Positions 9,321-17,168 of a stretch of DNA of 64,000 bases are shown here, in pieces; the stretch's first letter is position 1; the number at the start of each line of letters is the position of its first letter. Source of the DNA: Casimicrobiaceae bacterium. GTDB taxonomy: Bacteria > Pseudomonadota > Gammaproteobacteria > Burkholderiales > Casimicrobiaceae. Both the position numbers and the translations under genes were made by a program. Below the pieces are notes generated by a model. That model did not search any database. It had not been told where the DNA came from and saw only the letters and a list, made by a program, of their open reading frames with translations. The stretch covers positions 226,021 through 290,020 of the forward strand of contig JAPKHK010000005.1 of assembly GCA_026646885.1 (NCBI GenBank). Direction: 5' to 3'.

Positions 9321-10541
9321 TCACGCCAAGGCGCGCGCCGCGCCAATGGCCTCGACCAACTCCGACTCCGCCGCCGCCGCATGCCGTGCGATGGTTTCGC
9401 TGATGCCAGCGATGGCGTCCCCGGCACTCAAAGCCTCGAGCATCATGCGCAACTTGTTCTGCCGCTGCCGCGGGTCGACCAGGGCTTCGGCGAACAGATA
9501 AAACGGCGATGCGCCATACATGTGGTGAAATATTTCCTTCTTCTTGTCGCTGACCGTGCGCGTGGGCAACTCGGCGCCGGACCCGATGCACACCACCGGA
9601 ACACCGGCGCGCCAAGCGAGTATCGAAAGGTGATAGGTATCGGTGATCACCAGGTTTGCGCCCAGCAAGCCGGCCAGAAGCTCAGGATAAGGCGGGTCTT
9701 GGGGCATTGCGCAATCGAGCTCGGGAATTCGATCGCGGAACTGACGAAAATACTCCGGCTTGGCATGCAGCCACGAGAGCCAGCGCGGCCGCAAGCCGGC
9801 GCCTTGGCACAACTGGCGAGTGAAGTCCAAGACCTGCGCGTGATGCATCGTCGTGCGTCCGAAATGCACAGCGGCATAGGGACCGGCCGGGCTAGCGGCG
9901 GCGCGGGCCACATCTTCGAGATCACCGCGGCTCAGAAGCAGCGCGCAGTCGACGCCCAAGTGGCTGCGCGCATAGTCCCCCCGAAAATGCGCCACGCGCA
10001 ACGCTGAGAGTGCATCACGCATCCACACGCCGCGGCAGCCGCGCAGGAAGCGAGCCAGATCGTCCTCGTAGCCGGAATCGATCGCACGGATCAGGGCATG
10101 ATCACCCAGCAGGGTCGTGCCAAAACTCAGGGTCTTCGCCAGCGTCTCCGGCGTGGCCTGGCTAAGCAGCAGATACTTGCGCACCAGGCTCGCACGCTCA
10201 CGCTCGTTCCAGCCTTCGGTCGCGGCCCGAAAGCGGGCGTCCTCCTTGATCTCCGGGAGCACATCGAAGACATGGTAGTTCCACGCGTGCAGGAAATCTC
10301 CCCAGAAGAGTACACGGTCGCCCGCAAGTGCTTCCTCGAAGCGCTCCAGAAGACAAGCAAAGCGCACCCCGCTCGCGCCCAGCGCGACCTCCTTCTGCTC
10401 TTCGAGGCAGTATCTCCGAATCTCGAGATTCAAACCGTGGCGGGTGACCAGGCGTTCGAAGGCGAGTTCCACGCTGAGCATCCCCGGGTTGAGGATGCGC
10501 GGCTTGGCGCTGATCAGGCTGAGCGAACGCGGCGTGCTCAG
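9321..10541 (-). CDS. Polysaccharide pyruvyl transferase-like protein
   Basis: About 406 residues. The C-terminal half shows [22 protein letters not shown], which resembles the end of polysaccharide pyruvyl transferase (PF04230, CsaB-like) domains; the segment [16 protein letters not shown] near the N-terminus could be the corresponding first strand. The start is uncertain. Protein-like sequence extends upstream of the ATG at 10481, which has no ribosome binding site. A CTG at 10541 lies about 10 bases after GGAG and overlaps the upstream gene's stop (CTGA), so that start is shown; the TTG at 10568 is another choice. If the family call is right it modifies a sugar in a surface glycan with pyruvate, though no other glycan genes adjoin it. 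Family assignment is moderate. Confidence 0.6.
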   Translation of the reverse strand: MSTPRSLSLISAKPRILNPGMLSVELAFERLVTRHGLNLEIRRYCLEEQKEVALGASGVRFACLLERFEEALAGDRVLFWGDFLHAWNYHVFDVLPEIKEDARFRAATEGWNERERASLVRKYLLLSQATPETLAKTLSFGTTLLGDHALIRAIDSGYEDDLARFLRGCRGVWMRDALSALRVAHFRGDYARSHLGVDCALLLSRGDLEDVARAAASPAGPYAAVHFGRTTMHHAQVLDFTRQLCQGAGLRPRWLSWLHAKPEYFRQFRDRIPELDCAMPQDPPYPELLAGLLGANLVITDTYHLSILAWRAGVPVVCIGSGAELPTRTVSDKKKEIFHHMYGASPFYLFAEALVDPRQRQNKLRMMLEALSAGDAIAGISETIARHAAAAESELVEAIGAARALA

Positions 10542-10882
10542 TTCCCGCCGCTCCGCATCTGCGCCCAATGCGGCATGACCAAGAGGGCATAAATCGCCGG
10601 CACGCCGTAGGCCACCACCTGTCCGAGCCAGCCGTTCACCCACTGCGGGCCGATACCGGTCATCATCATCACACCCGTGCCAAAACCGGCGAAGAACGCG
10701 ATCGGCCCCCAGGTGCGCATCAGCCACAAGCCCATCGCCGAAGCGACGGTCGCCAGCGCCGCGATGATCCATAGCGCGGCGGCGGCAAGGTCAACTGGTC
10801 CGAGCAAAAACAATAGGCCCAGTTGAATGACGCCAAGCACGCCGACGGCATAACAGAGCAGTGTGATGGATTGGGGGCGCAT
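10538..10882 (-). CDS. Small four-helix membrane protein, unknown function
   Basis: 114-residue protein with four hydrophobic segments at about residues 8-28, 32-52, 58-78 and 88-105, so an inner-membrane protein. The start (MRPQSITLLCYAVGVLG) has only a weak ribosome binding site. The family is not recognised with confidence. It lies 30 bases after nirC on the same strand, and its last codon overlaps the putative start of the pyruvyl-transferase-like gene, so it is probably transcribed with one or both of them. No catalytic motif is visible. Confidence 0.65.
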   Translation of the reverse strand: MRPQSITLLCYAVGVLGVIQLGLLFLLGPVDLAAAALWIIAALATVASAMGLWLMRTWGPIAFFAGFGTGVMMMTGIGPQWVNGWLGQVVAYGVPAIYALLVMPHWAQMRSGGN

Positions 10883-10912
10883 GAGGGTCGAGTCACTTCC
10901 AGAGCGTCTATT

Positions 10913-11743
10913 CTAGCCCACTTCCTTTCCGCTGATTCGAGCCGGTGCGCTAGCGGGCTCGCGCATTGGTCGCGACTCGCTGGCTTGGCGCGCTACCAAG
11001 CCGTAGCCGCCCGCCATGAATACGGCTCCGGCCGCGATGTTGCCCAGCGTAACCCATATGAGGTTGTGTGCCATGCCGGGCCAGGAAACGCCCTCGGGAT
11101 GCGCCCCCAAGAGCGCGATCAGGAAGACGCTCATATTGGCGACGCTGTGCTCATAGCCGCTGGCGATGAAGGCAAATAGACACCAGAAGATCGCAACGAA
11201 CTTAGCGGTATCGCTCGTGGTGCGCGCCGCCATCCAGAGCGCGAGGCACACCAGCCAGTTGCACAACACCGCACGAGCCAATAGCTCCGTCGCCGGCGCG
11301 TTCATCTTTGCACTGGCCACCTTGAAAAAAAGCGACGCACCCTCCTTGAGCAACACACCCCCACCACCGGCGAGGAAGAGTCCGGCCAAGATCGACGCGC
11401 CTAGCAGATTACCCAGCCAGGACAGCGCCCAAGCATGCAATACCGCTCGACCACCGACGCGACCCTGCAGCCAGCCCAGCGGCATGACCATGGTGAGACC
11501 GGTAAACAACTCTGATCCGGCGAATACCACCAGGGTAAGGGCGATGCCGAAGGACGCCCCCATAACGAGCCTTTGCCAGGCCGGATCGAGCGTCGCTCCC
11601 ACACTGAAGATGAGAATGATGCCCAGACCCACATAGCCTCCGGCCATCATCGCACCAACCAGAAACGAAAGAGGAAACTCTCGCAGCTGCGCGGACTTCT
11701 TTTCCGCCGTGGCGGCGAAATGGTTGATCGTCTCGCGATACAC
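10913..11743 (-). CDS. nirC: Nitrite transporter NirC (FNT family)
   Basis: 276-residue formate/nitrite transporter family channel for nitrite across the inner membrane. Similarity to E. coli NirC is strong through the whole length: YRETINHFAATAEKK at the start, AMMAGGYVGLGIILIFSVG, GASFGIALTLVVFAGSELFTG, LCNWLVCLALWMA and FIASGYEHSVANM, GHNLIWVTLGN. These include the FNT signature loops and six membrane helices. The start is the GTG at 11743, chosen because alignment with NirC begins there; AAGGGG lies upstream. It is the last gene of nirB-nirD-nirC, 16 bases after nirD, so it supplies nitrite to the cytoplasmic reductase. Confidence 0.93.
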   Translation of the reverse strand: MYRETINHFAATAEKKSAQLREFPLSFLVGAMMAGGYVGLGIILIFSVGATLDPAWQRLVMGASFGIALTLVVFAGSELFTGLTMVMPLGWLQGRVGGRAVLHAWALSWLGNLLGASILAGLFLAGGGGVLLKEGASLFFKVASAKMNAPATELLARAVLCNWLVCLALWMAARTTSDTAKFVAIFWCLFAFIASGYEHSVANMSVFLIALLGAHPEGVSWPGMAHNLIWVTLGNIAAGAVFMAGGYGLVARQASESRPMREPASAPARISGKEVG

Positions 11744-11759
11744 CGCCGGCCCCTTGCGC

Positions 11760-12074
11760 TCAGGCGACGAGATTGAGATAGACCACACCCTTGTCGAGGC
11801 GCACACGAAACTTCTTCGCGCAGCCCTGGTCGGGCGCTTGCGCGGCGCCGCTGTCCAGATGCAGGGTGAGGCCATGCAGCGGACAGCTCACGCGGCGGTC
11901 GAAGACGATGCCTTGCGATAGCGGCCCACCTTGGTGCGGACAGTGGTCGGCCAGCGCAAAAAGTTCGTCCTCGGCGTTGCGAAACACCGCCACATCCCCG
12001 CCGGCAGTTTGCACCACCCGCGCGCCCAAACGCGGGATTTCTTCAAGTGGGCAGACTCTCAGCCAGTCGCTCAT
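11760..12074 (-). CDS. nirD: Nitrite reductase small subunit NirD (Rieske type)
   Basis: 104-residue small subunit of the NADH-dependent assimilatory or ammonifying nitrite reductase. The ATG at 12074 (MSDWLRVCPLEEIP) has GAAGGAACTGG upstream and lies inside the end of nirB, a 32-base overlap. The protein has a full Rieske [2Fe-2S] ligand set: CPH at the first loop and CPLHG at the second. E. coli NirD lacks these ligands, so this is the ferredoxin-like NirD variant. It presumably passes electrons or stabilises NirB in the cytoplasm. Order nirB-nirD-nirC is the classical one. Confidence 0.92.
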   Translation of the reverse strand: MSDWLRVCPLEEIPRLGARVVQTAGGDVAVFRNAEDELFALADHCPHQGGPLSQGIVFDRRVSCPLHGLTLHLDSGAAQAPDQGCAKKFRVRLDKGVVYLNLVA

Positions 12075-14535
12075 GACCAGTTCCTTCGGGTTGCGGGGAA
12101 TCGATTGACAGCGCTTGAAACTCACCGCTCCCCGCGCGCACACTCTCGGCCCAGGGGTCGGGCAGTTCGCGCAAGGCATCCAGCAAGCGCGCGTAAAGCG
12201 CCTGTCGGCTGGAGGCATCACCGACCACGCGCGCTTTGACGTAATCCAGCCCTGCGCGCTGCACCCAATGCACACTGCGATCGAGGTAACGCGCCTCCTC
12301 ACGGTAGAGTTGCAGAAACGCACCGCTGTATTGAAGCACTTCCTCGGCCGTCTTTACCTTGGCGAGGAACTGTGCCACCTCGGCTTTTATGCCCCCGTTG
12401 CCGGCGACGTAAATCTCCCATCCTGAATCCACGCCGACCACGCCGACATCCTTGATGGTCGCCTCGGCGCAATTACGTGGGCATCCCGAAACGGCAAGCT
12501 TCACTTTGTGCGGAGCCCACATGCGGTCGAGTTCATGTTCTAGGCGTATCCCCAGGGCGGTGGAATCCTGCACGCCAAAGCGGCACCATTGCGAGCCCAC
12601 GCATGTTTTCACGGTGCGTATCGACTTGCCGTAGGCAAAACCTGAAGGCATATCGAGCTCGGCCCAAACCTTGGGCAGATCGCACTTCTTCACACCCAGG
12701 AGGTCGATGCGCTGGCCGCCGGTGATCTTCACCGTGGGCACGGCGTACTTCTGCGCCACCTCGGCAATGCGCTTGAGTTGCGCCGGCGTGGTTACGCCAC
12801 CATGGATGCGCGGCACGACCGAAAAACTGCCGTCCCTCTGAATATTGGCATGGGCGCGCTCATTGATGAGACGCGACTGCCCGTCGTCCTGGTATTCCCG
12901 CGGCCAGGCGCAGAGAAGGTAATAGTTGAGCGCTGGTCGACAAGAGGCGCAGCCGTTGGGCGTGCGCCACTCCAAGAAACGCATGGCCTCGGGAATGGAA
13001 AGGAGGCGGTTTTCACGAATGGCGCGGCGAACGTCTTCATGCGTGTAATCGGTGCAGCGGCACATCGGCTTTTCCGAAGCAGCCACCGGTTGGTACGCAC
13101 CACCCACCACCGAGGCGAGGATTTGTTCCACCAATCCACTGCAGGAACCACACGACGAGGAAGCCTTGGTGTGCTGACGCACTTCGTCCAGGGTGAAGAT
13201 GCCCTTCTCTTTGATGGCCTTGACGATCGTGCCTTTGCATACGCCATTGCAGCCGCACACCTCGAAATCGTCGGGCAGCTCCGCGGCGCGGTTCTTGCCC
13301 TGGTGTCCGGTAGTGCCTAGACCCGACTGGCCGAACATCAGGCGGTCACGCAATTCGGCAACGGACTTGCCCTCTTTCAGCAATTGCAAGTACCAGCTCG
13401 AATCGACCGTGTCGCCGACCAGCACCGCGCCCACGAGCTTGTTCTCTTGGAGCACCAGCTTCTTGTAAACGCCGGCTTTCTTGTCGAGCAGAACGATTTC
13501 GTCGGTGTCGGCGCCGCCCAGGAAATTCCCTGCCGAGAACACATCGACACCGGTGACCTTGAGCTTGGTGGATAGCGTGGAGCCGCGGTAACGGGCGATG
13601 CCAAATTCGGCAAGGTGGTTCGCACCGACCTTTGCCTGCTCGAAGAGCGGAGCGACGAGACCATAGGCGACCCCACGGTGCGACACGCACTCGCCTACCG
13701 CATAGATGCGCGGGTCGAAAGTCATCATGGTGTCGTCAACCACGACGCCGCGATCACAGTGCAGACCCGCCTCCCGGGCCAGGGTGTCGTTGGGTCGGAT
13801 ACCCACGGCCATCACCACCAGTTCGGCCGGGATCTGGCTGCCATCGGCGAGGCGCACGCCGGACACGCGCGCTGCGGGATTCTCAGACTCGGCGAGAAGC
13901 GCCTGCGTCGCCGCCGCCAAGCGAAACTTCAACCCACGCTGTTCGAGTGAGCGCTGCAAAAGTGCCGCAGCAGTCGCGTCGAGCTGCCGCTCCATCAACC
14001 AAGGGGCCAAATGCAACACGGTCACCGCCATGCCGCGCGCCTGTAAACCGTTGGCCGCTTCCAACCCCAGCAAGCCGCCGCCGATCACTACCGCATGCCG
14101 GTACTTCGCCGCAGCCGCAATCATCGCTTCAGTGTCGGCGATGTCGCGGTACCCCAGCACACCGGGCAAATTCGCGCCGGAAACGGGCAACCGTATCGGC
14201 GTCGAACCCGTTGCGAGCAGCAGGCGATCATACCGGGCGACCGTGCCATCCGCGGCATGGACTTCTCGGGCCCGGCGATCGATGCGCACCACCGGGTTTC
14301 CCAGGTGGAGCCGGATGCCTCGCTCGTGGTACCAGGTGCGATCGTTGAGGATGATTTCTTCGAAGCGTTGCTCCCCTGCCAGCACGGGCGAGAGAAGAAT
14401 ACGGTTGTAGTTGGGTACCGCCTCCGACCCGAAAACGGTGATCTCATAGAGGTCGGGAGCAAGCTTGAGCAGTTCTTCCAGCGTGCGCACTCCAGCCATG
14501 CCATTGCCTACCATCACCAACTTCAGTTTGCACAT
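12043..14535 (-). CDS. nirB: NADH-dependent nitrite reductase large subunit NirB
   Basis: 830-residue cytoplasmic siroheme enzyme reducing nitrite to ammonium with NADH. The start chosen is the ATG at 14535 (MCKLKLVMVGNGMAG) with GGAG six bases upstream; ATG 14547 and TTG 14562 in frame have no ribosome binding site. Domains in order: FAD/NAD pyridine-nucleotide-disulphide oxidoreductase (about 1-310, GNGMAG and GGGLLGLEAANGL), a BFD-type [2Fe-2S] domain with C427, C429, C433, C462 and C465, then the nitrite/sulphite reductase half with the siroheme-[4Fe-4S] cysteines C645, C651, C685 and C689 (CVGSQWC and CPRNC). Length is normal for the family. nirD starts inside its 3' end. Assimilation and ammonification cannot be told apart from sequence. 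Confidence 0.95.
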   Translation of the reverse strand: MCKLKLVMVGNGMAGVRTLEELLKLAPDLYEITVFGSEAVPNYNRILLSPVLAGEQRFEEIILNDRTWYHERGIRLHLGNPVVRIDRRAREVHAADGTVARYDRLLLATGSTPIRLPVSGANLPGVLGYRDIADTEAMIAAAAKYRHAVVIGGGLLGLEAANGLQARGMAVTVLHLAPWLMERQLDATAAALLQRSLEQRGLKFRLAAATQALLAESENPAARVSGVRLADGSQIPAELVVMAVGIRPNDTLAREAGLHCDRGVVVDDTMMTFDPRIYAVGECVSHRGVAYGLVAPLFEQAKVGANHLAEFGIARYRGSTLSTKLKVTGVDVFSAGNFLGGADTDEIVLLDKKAGVYKKLVLQENKLVGAVLVGDTVDSSWYLQLLKEGKSVAELRDRLMFGQSGLGTTGHQGKNRAAELPDDFEVCGCNGVCKGTIVKAIKEKGIFTLDEVRQHTKASSSCGSCSGLVEQILASVVGGAYQPVAASEKPMCRCTDYTHEDVRRAIRENRLLSIPEAMRFLEWRTPNGCASCRPALNYYLLCAWPREYQDDGQSRLINERAHANIQRDGSFSVVPRIHGGVTTPAQLKRIAEVAQKYAVPTVKITGGQRIDLLGVKKCDLPKVWAELDMPSGFAYGKSIRTVKTCVGSQWCRFGVQDSTALGIRLEHELDRMWAPHKVKLAVSGCPRNCAEATIKDVGVVGVDSGWEIYVAGNGGIKAEVAQFLAKVKTAEEVLQYSGAFLQLYREEARYLDRSVHWVQRAGLDYVKARVVGDASSRQALYARLLDALRELPDPWAESVRAGSGEFQALSIDSPQPEGTGHERLAESLPT

Positions 14536-14565
14536 GCGCTGCTCCATGTCGTACTGTTCCAAGAT

Positions 14566-14579
14566 ATTGCAAGCGCAAT
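14566..14579. promoter_or_regulatory. Inverted repeat just upstream of nirB
   Basis: ATTGC-AAGC-GCAAT is a perfect palindrome with a 4-base spacer, about 31 bases upstream of the chosen nirB start. The geometry (5-4-5) is like FNR/CRP-family half-sites but the bases do not match the FNR consensus TTGAT-N4-ATCAA well. It could bind a regulator or be chance. The rest of the 235-base gap to the DGC gene shows only a GC-rich stem near 14733-14755 without a T run. Confidence 0.3.
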
Positions 14580-14770
14580 GCCAGGTACCGCGACGACCGT
14601 CCAGGGACGTTGCGTGGCGCGGGTTTCAGCGGCGTGTTCGCACAGGCATGACCGGCCGCCCCATGCACTGGAAACGGGAGTCGAGCCGCATCATGCACCA
14701 GGACGGAACAGACAGTTTTTTAAGATGCCGCGCCTACAATGCGCGCGGCGTGAGCCCGAGGCGAAGCCTT

Positions 14771-15157
14771 TCAGGCGACCTGACGATTGGCGAGACTCTC
14801 GGCTTGGCGGCAAATCTCGGGCCACAAGACATCGAAATCGGCCCGGGAATAGGCTTGCTGCGGCATCTTCTTGACGCCCAGTTCGGCTAGCACCAAATGA
14901 ATGGTGGGTGAAACTTGGCGCTGCGCGAGACAGGCCTTTACGCAAGCAAGATGGCAGCCATCCAAGGCGAGAACGGGACGCCCCGAGCGGGCAAGACGCA
15001 CCAACGGCGCGACGTCGCCGCCTACTCCGACGATACACGACATCTCCGCCCGGCCGGCGCGGCTCAGGGCCAGCGCCAGCGCATTGGCGAGCTGGGCAGC
15101 ACCGGAACAGCCAGAGCAGGAGTAGACCAGGGGATAAGTTGCAGAGGATTGATTCAT
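14771..15157 (-). CDS. DGC-domain putative zinc-binding protein
   Basis: 128-residue cytoplasmic protein with the DGC (PF08859) signature: YSCSGCSGAAQLANALA at residues 10-26, MSCIVGVGGD, and LDGCHLACVKACL in the middle. The cysteines at the CSGC, DGC and CVKAC positions would bind zinc. Biochemical function of this family is not established. It lies upstream of nirB on the same strand with a 235-base gap, and divergent from a DUF2249 gene; both families turn up next to nitrogen-oxide metabolism genes, so a role in nitrite or nitric oxide response is plausible but inferred. No strong ribosome binding site precedes the ATG. Confidence 0.82.
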   Translation of the reverse strand: MNQSSATYPLVYSCSGCSGAAQLANALALALSRAGRAEMSCIVGVGGDVAPLVRLARSGRPVLALDGCHLACVKACLAQRQVSPTIHLVLAELGVKKMPQQAYSRADFDVLWPEICRQAESLANRQVA

Positions 15158-15181
15158 CGTGGACGCCTCGCGTTGACCCTA

Positions 15182-15203
15182 TTGTAAGTGAGGTAGGTTA
15201 CAA
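15182..15203. promoter_or_regulatory. Inverted repeat and possible -10 for the DGC gene
   Basis: TTGTAA (15182-15187) and TTACAA (15198-15203) form an inverted repeat with a 10-base spacer. On the minus strand the first arm gives TACAAT, a near-consensus -10 hexamer 24 bases upstream of the DGC start, but no good -35 lies at the normal distance, as in activator-dependent promoters. Confidence 0.35.
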
Positions 15204-15238
15204 CTTGACGAAGCGCACTACGGCACGGGCGATCAATC

Positions 15239-15252
15239 TTGACTCAAATCAC
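15239..15252. promoter_or_regulatory. FNR/DNR-like half-palindrome
   Basis: TTGAC-TCAA-ATCAC differs from the FNR/NnrR consensus TTGAT-N4-ATCAA at two positions. It lies in the 179-base divergent gap between the DGC gene and the DUF2249 gene. If the TACAAT at 15181-15186 is a -10, the site centre is near -71.5 for the leftward promoter, a position used by class I FNR activation. The match alone is weak. Confidence 0.35.
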
Positions 15253-15336
15253 GGCGGCAACCGCACCGCGGTGCCACACTAGCGCCTATTCTAGCGGTCC
15301 GATTATTTGGATCGTTCCAACAGCGCGAGGTTATTC

Positions 15337-15594
15337 ATGTCGCATCCGCATCTGCATATCCTGCCCGATCAGATTTATCCCTTCGACGCGCGCGGCATCG
15401 CCAAGCGCTTTCGCCACGCGGCGATTTTCGGCGCGTTGGATGCGCTGCATCCCGGCGAAACCATGCGCTTCGTCAACGATCACGACCCCTTGCCGCTCCT
15501 GCAGCAATTGCAGATGCGCTACGGCGAGATGGTGGAAATCAATTATGTCGAGCGCGGCCCACAGGGCGTGGTCATCGACTTCATCCGCCGCTAA
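15337..15594 (+). CDS. DUF2249 domain protein
   Basis: 85-residue protein starting at ATG 15337 (MSHPHLHILPDQIYPFDARG), with GCGAGG upstream. Motifs typical of DUF2249 (PF10006): FDARGIAKRFRHAAIFGALDAL, PGETMRFVNDHDPLPLL and ending in a YVERGPQGVVIDFIRR strand. The family has a ferredoxin-like small fold with a conserved HDPxPL; function is not established, though members commonly sit with hemerythrin, nitric-oxide and nitrite genes. Here it heads a rightward trio with a CDF transporter 39 bases downstream and is divergent from the DGC-nirBDC set. Confidence 0.82.
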   Translation: MSHPHLHILPDQIYPFDARGIAKRFRHAAIFGALDALHPGETMRFVNDHDPLPLLQQLQMRYGEMVEINYVERGPQGVVIDFIRR

Positions 15595-15633
15595 GCGCTT
15601 CGTCACGCCAATCACCCGGCGGGGGCGCCAGCG

Positions 15634-16518
15634 GTGAGCCCGTTGCGCCGCATGGCCTGGCTGTCCATCGTCACTTCGCTGGTGACCCTGGGGCTCAAGC
15701 TCACTGCTGCCTACATCACGGTCTCGGTCAGCCTGCTCTCCGATGCCTTGGAAGGGTTCGTGAATCTGGCGGCGGGCGCGATGGCGCTCGCTGCGGTCAC
15801 CATCGCCGAACGGCCCGCGGACGACAACCACGCCTACGGGCACGACAAGGTCGAGTACTTTTCCAGTGGCGTGGAAGGCGCGCTGATTCTCGTCGCTGCG
15901 CTGCTGATCGTGGCGGCTGCGGCAAAACGGTTCATCGATCCGGTGCCACTCACCGCCTTGGGCCCCGGCTTGTTGGTAGCGGTGCTGGCGGCCTGCGCCA
16001 ACCTCGCCACGGCAAGCGTGATGCTGCGCACTGCCAAACAGCACGACAGCCTCGCCATCGAGGCCGATGCTCGGCATCTCCTGACTGATGTCTGGACGAC
16101 CGTAGGCGTGGTTGTCGGGTTGCTGGTGGTGCTGATCGCACCGCAATGGGCGCTGCTCGATCCCATCATTGCCGTTCTCGTCGCCATACACATCTTATGG
16201 ACCGGTTTGGCGCTGCTACGCCGCGCCGTGGACGGACTCATGGACGCATCCCTTCCCGCCGAAGAAACGGCGCAGGCGGAACAGCTCATCCGTGCCCATC
16301 TGCCGCCGGGGGCACATTTCCATGCCTTGCGCACCCGCAAGTCCGGCGCCCGGCGCTTCCTGGACTTCCATCTGCTGGTGCCCGGGCAGGTGCCAGTGGC
16401 CGAGGCTCACGCCGCCTGCGACCGCATCGAGACGGCCCTGCGGTCCGGGTTGGGAAACGCCTCCATCACCATCCACGTCGAGCCCAGCGAAAACCACCGG
16501 CCGCATCCTGGAGATTGA
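15634..16518 (+). CDS. Cation diffusion facilitator (CDF) metal exporter
   Basis: 294-residue inner-membrane metal/proton antiporter. The start is a GTG at 15634 (MSPLRRMAWLSIVTS) after GGGGGC; ATG 15652 is an alternative. Five to six helices lie in about residues 10-205, with SLLSDALEGFVNL in helix 2, HAYGHDKVEYFSSGVEG in the following loop, and EADARHLLTDVWTTVG in helix 5 (H-x3-D metal site). A cytoplasmic C-terminal ferredoxin-like domain (FHALRTRKSGARRFLDFHLLV region) completes the CDF plan. The helix 2 site reads SDALEG rather than the usual DSxxD, so metal choice (Zn, Fe, Ni, Co) cannot be read with confidence. The next gene begins one base after the stop. Confidence 0.9.
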   Translation: MSPLRRMAWLSIVTSLVTLGLKLTAAYITVSVSLLSDALEGFVNLAAGAMALAAVTIAERPADDNHAYGHDKVEYFSSGVEGALILVAALLIVAAAAKRFIDPVPLTALGPGLLVAVLAACANLATASVMLRTAKQHDSLAIEADARHLLTDVWTTVGVVVGLLVVLIAPQWALLDPIIAVLVAIHILWTGLALLRRAVDGLMDASLPAEETAQAEQLIRAHLPPGAHFHALRTRKSGARRFLDFHLLVPGQVPVAEAHAACDRIETALRSGLGNASITIHVEPSENHRPHPGD

Positions 16519-16519
16519 C

Positions 16520-17128
16520 ATGAGCTTTCCCGCGTTTTTCGAACAAGCACCCACCCTCACCTTGCGCGACCCGCTCGCTGATTTCCTGGGCGCGGCGGCG
16601 GGCGGCGTCATCACCTACACCTACGCCGACGCGGTGCGGCTCGCCGGGCACTCCTGCCCCACCGTGGCGGGTGCGTACCTGGCTACACGCCGGGCATTGC
16701 AGGCACTCTATCTGGGCGGCCTGCCGGAGCGCGGGCGGGTGCGCGTGGAATTCGCGGAAAGCGCGACCCAGGGCGTCACTGGCGTGATGGCGAGCATCGC
16801 CCGTCTACTGACCGGCGCCACCGGAGAAGATGGCTTCAAGGGTATCGGCGGGCGCTTCGATCGGCGTTTTCTGCTCGAATTCGCTGCGGACATCGAAGGC
16901 GAGATGCGCTTCACTCGCTGCGACAACAACGCGGCGGTCGACGTCACCCTCGAACTGGCTCGCGTGCCCGCCGACCCGGCCATGCTGCCGCTCCTGCAGC
17001 GCGCCGCGCAGCAGGCGGCCAGCTCCGAAGAGGCACGCGAATTCGCGCGGCTTTGGCAGGACCGCGTGCGGCGCATCCTGCTCGAACATGCAGACGATGC
17101 CGACATGATTCGGGTGGCGACCGTCTGA
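16520..17128 (+). CDS. FmdE-family protein
   Basis: 202-residue cytoplasmic protein, ATG one base after the CDF stop, thus surely co-transcribed. It has the FmdE (formylmethanofuran dehydrogenase subunit E-like, PF02663) motif LAGHSCPTVAGAYLATRRAL with H44 and C46, and VEFAESATQGVTGVMASI. No methanogenesis genes are involved; bacterial FmdE proteins are of unknown function, and the conserved His/Cys suggest metal binding. Its coupling to a metal exporter suggests metal handling; this is inference. It converges with uvrA, whose stop lies 40 bases beyond. Confidence 0.78.
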   Translation: MSFPAFFEQAPTLTLRDPLADFLGAAAGGVITYTYADAVRLAGHSCPTVAGAYLATRRALQALYLGGLPERGRVRVEFAESATQGVTGVMASIARLLTGATGEDGFKGIGGRFDRRFLLEFAADIEGEMRFTRCDNNAAVDVTLELARVPADPAMLPLLQRAAQQAASSEEAREFARLWQDRVRRILLEHADDADMIRVATV

Positions 17129-17168
17129 TCCGACCAGCGCGTGCCACAAACGGCGTTCCCGGCACCCG

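Noticed and set aside
14733..14755. GC-rich stem between the DGC gene and nirB as a terminator
   Set aside because: On the transcribed strand an A run, not a T run, follows; pairing is short.
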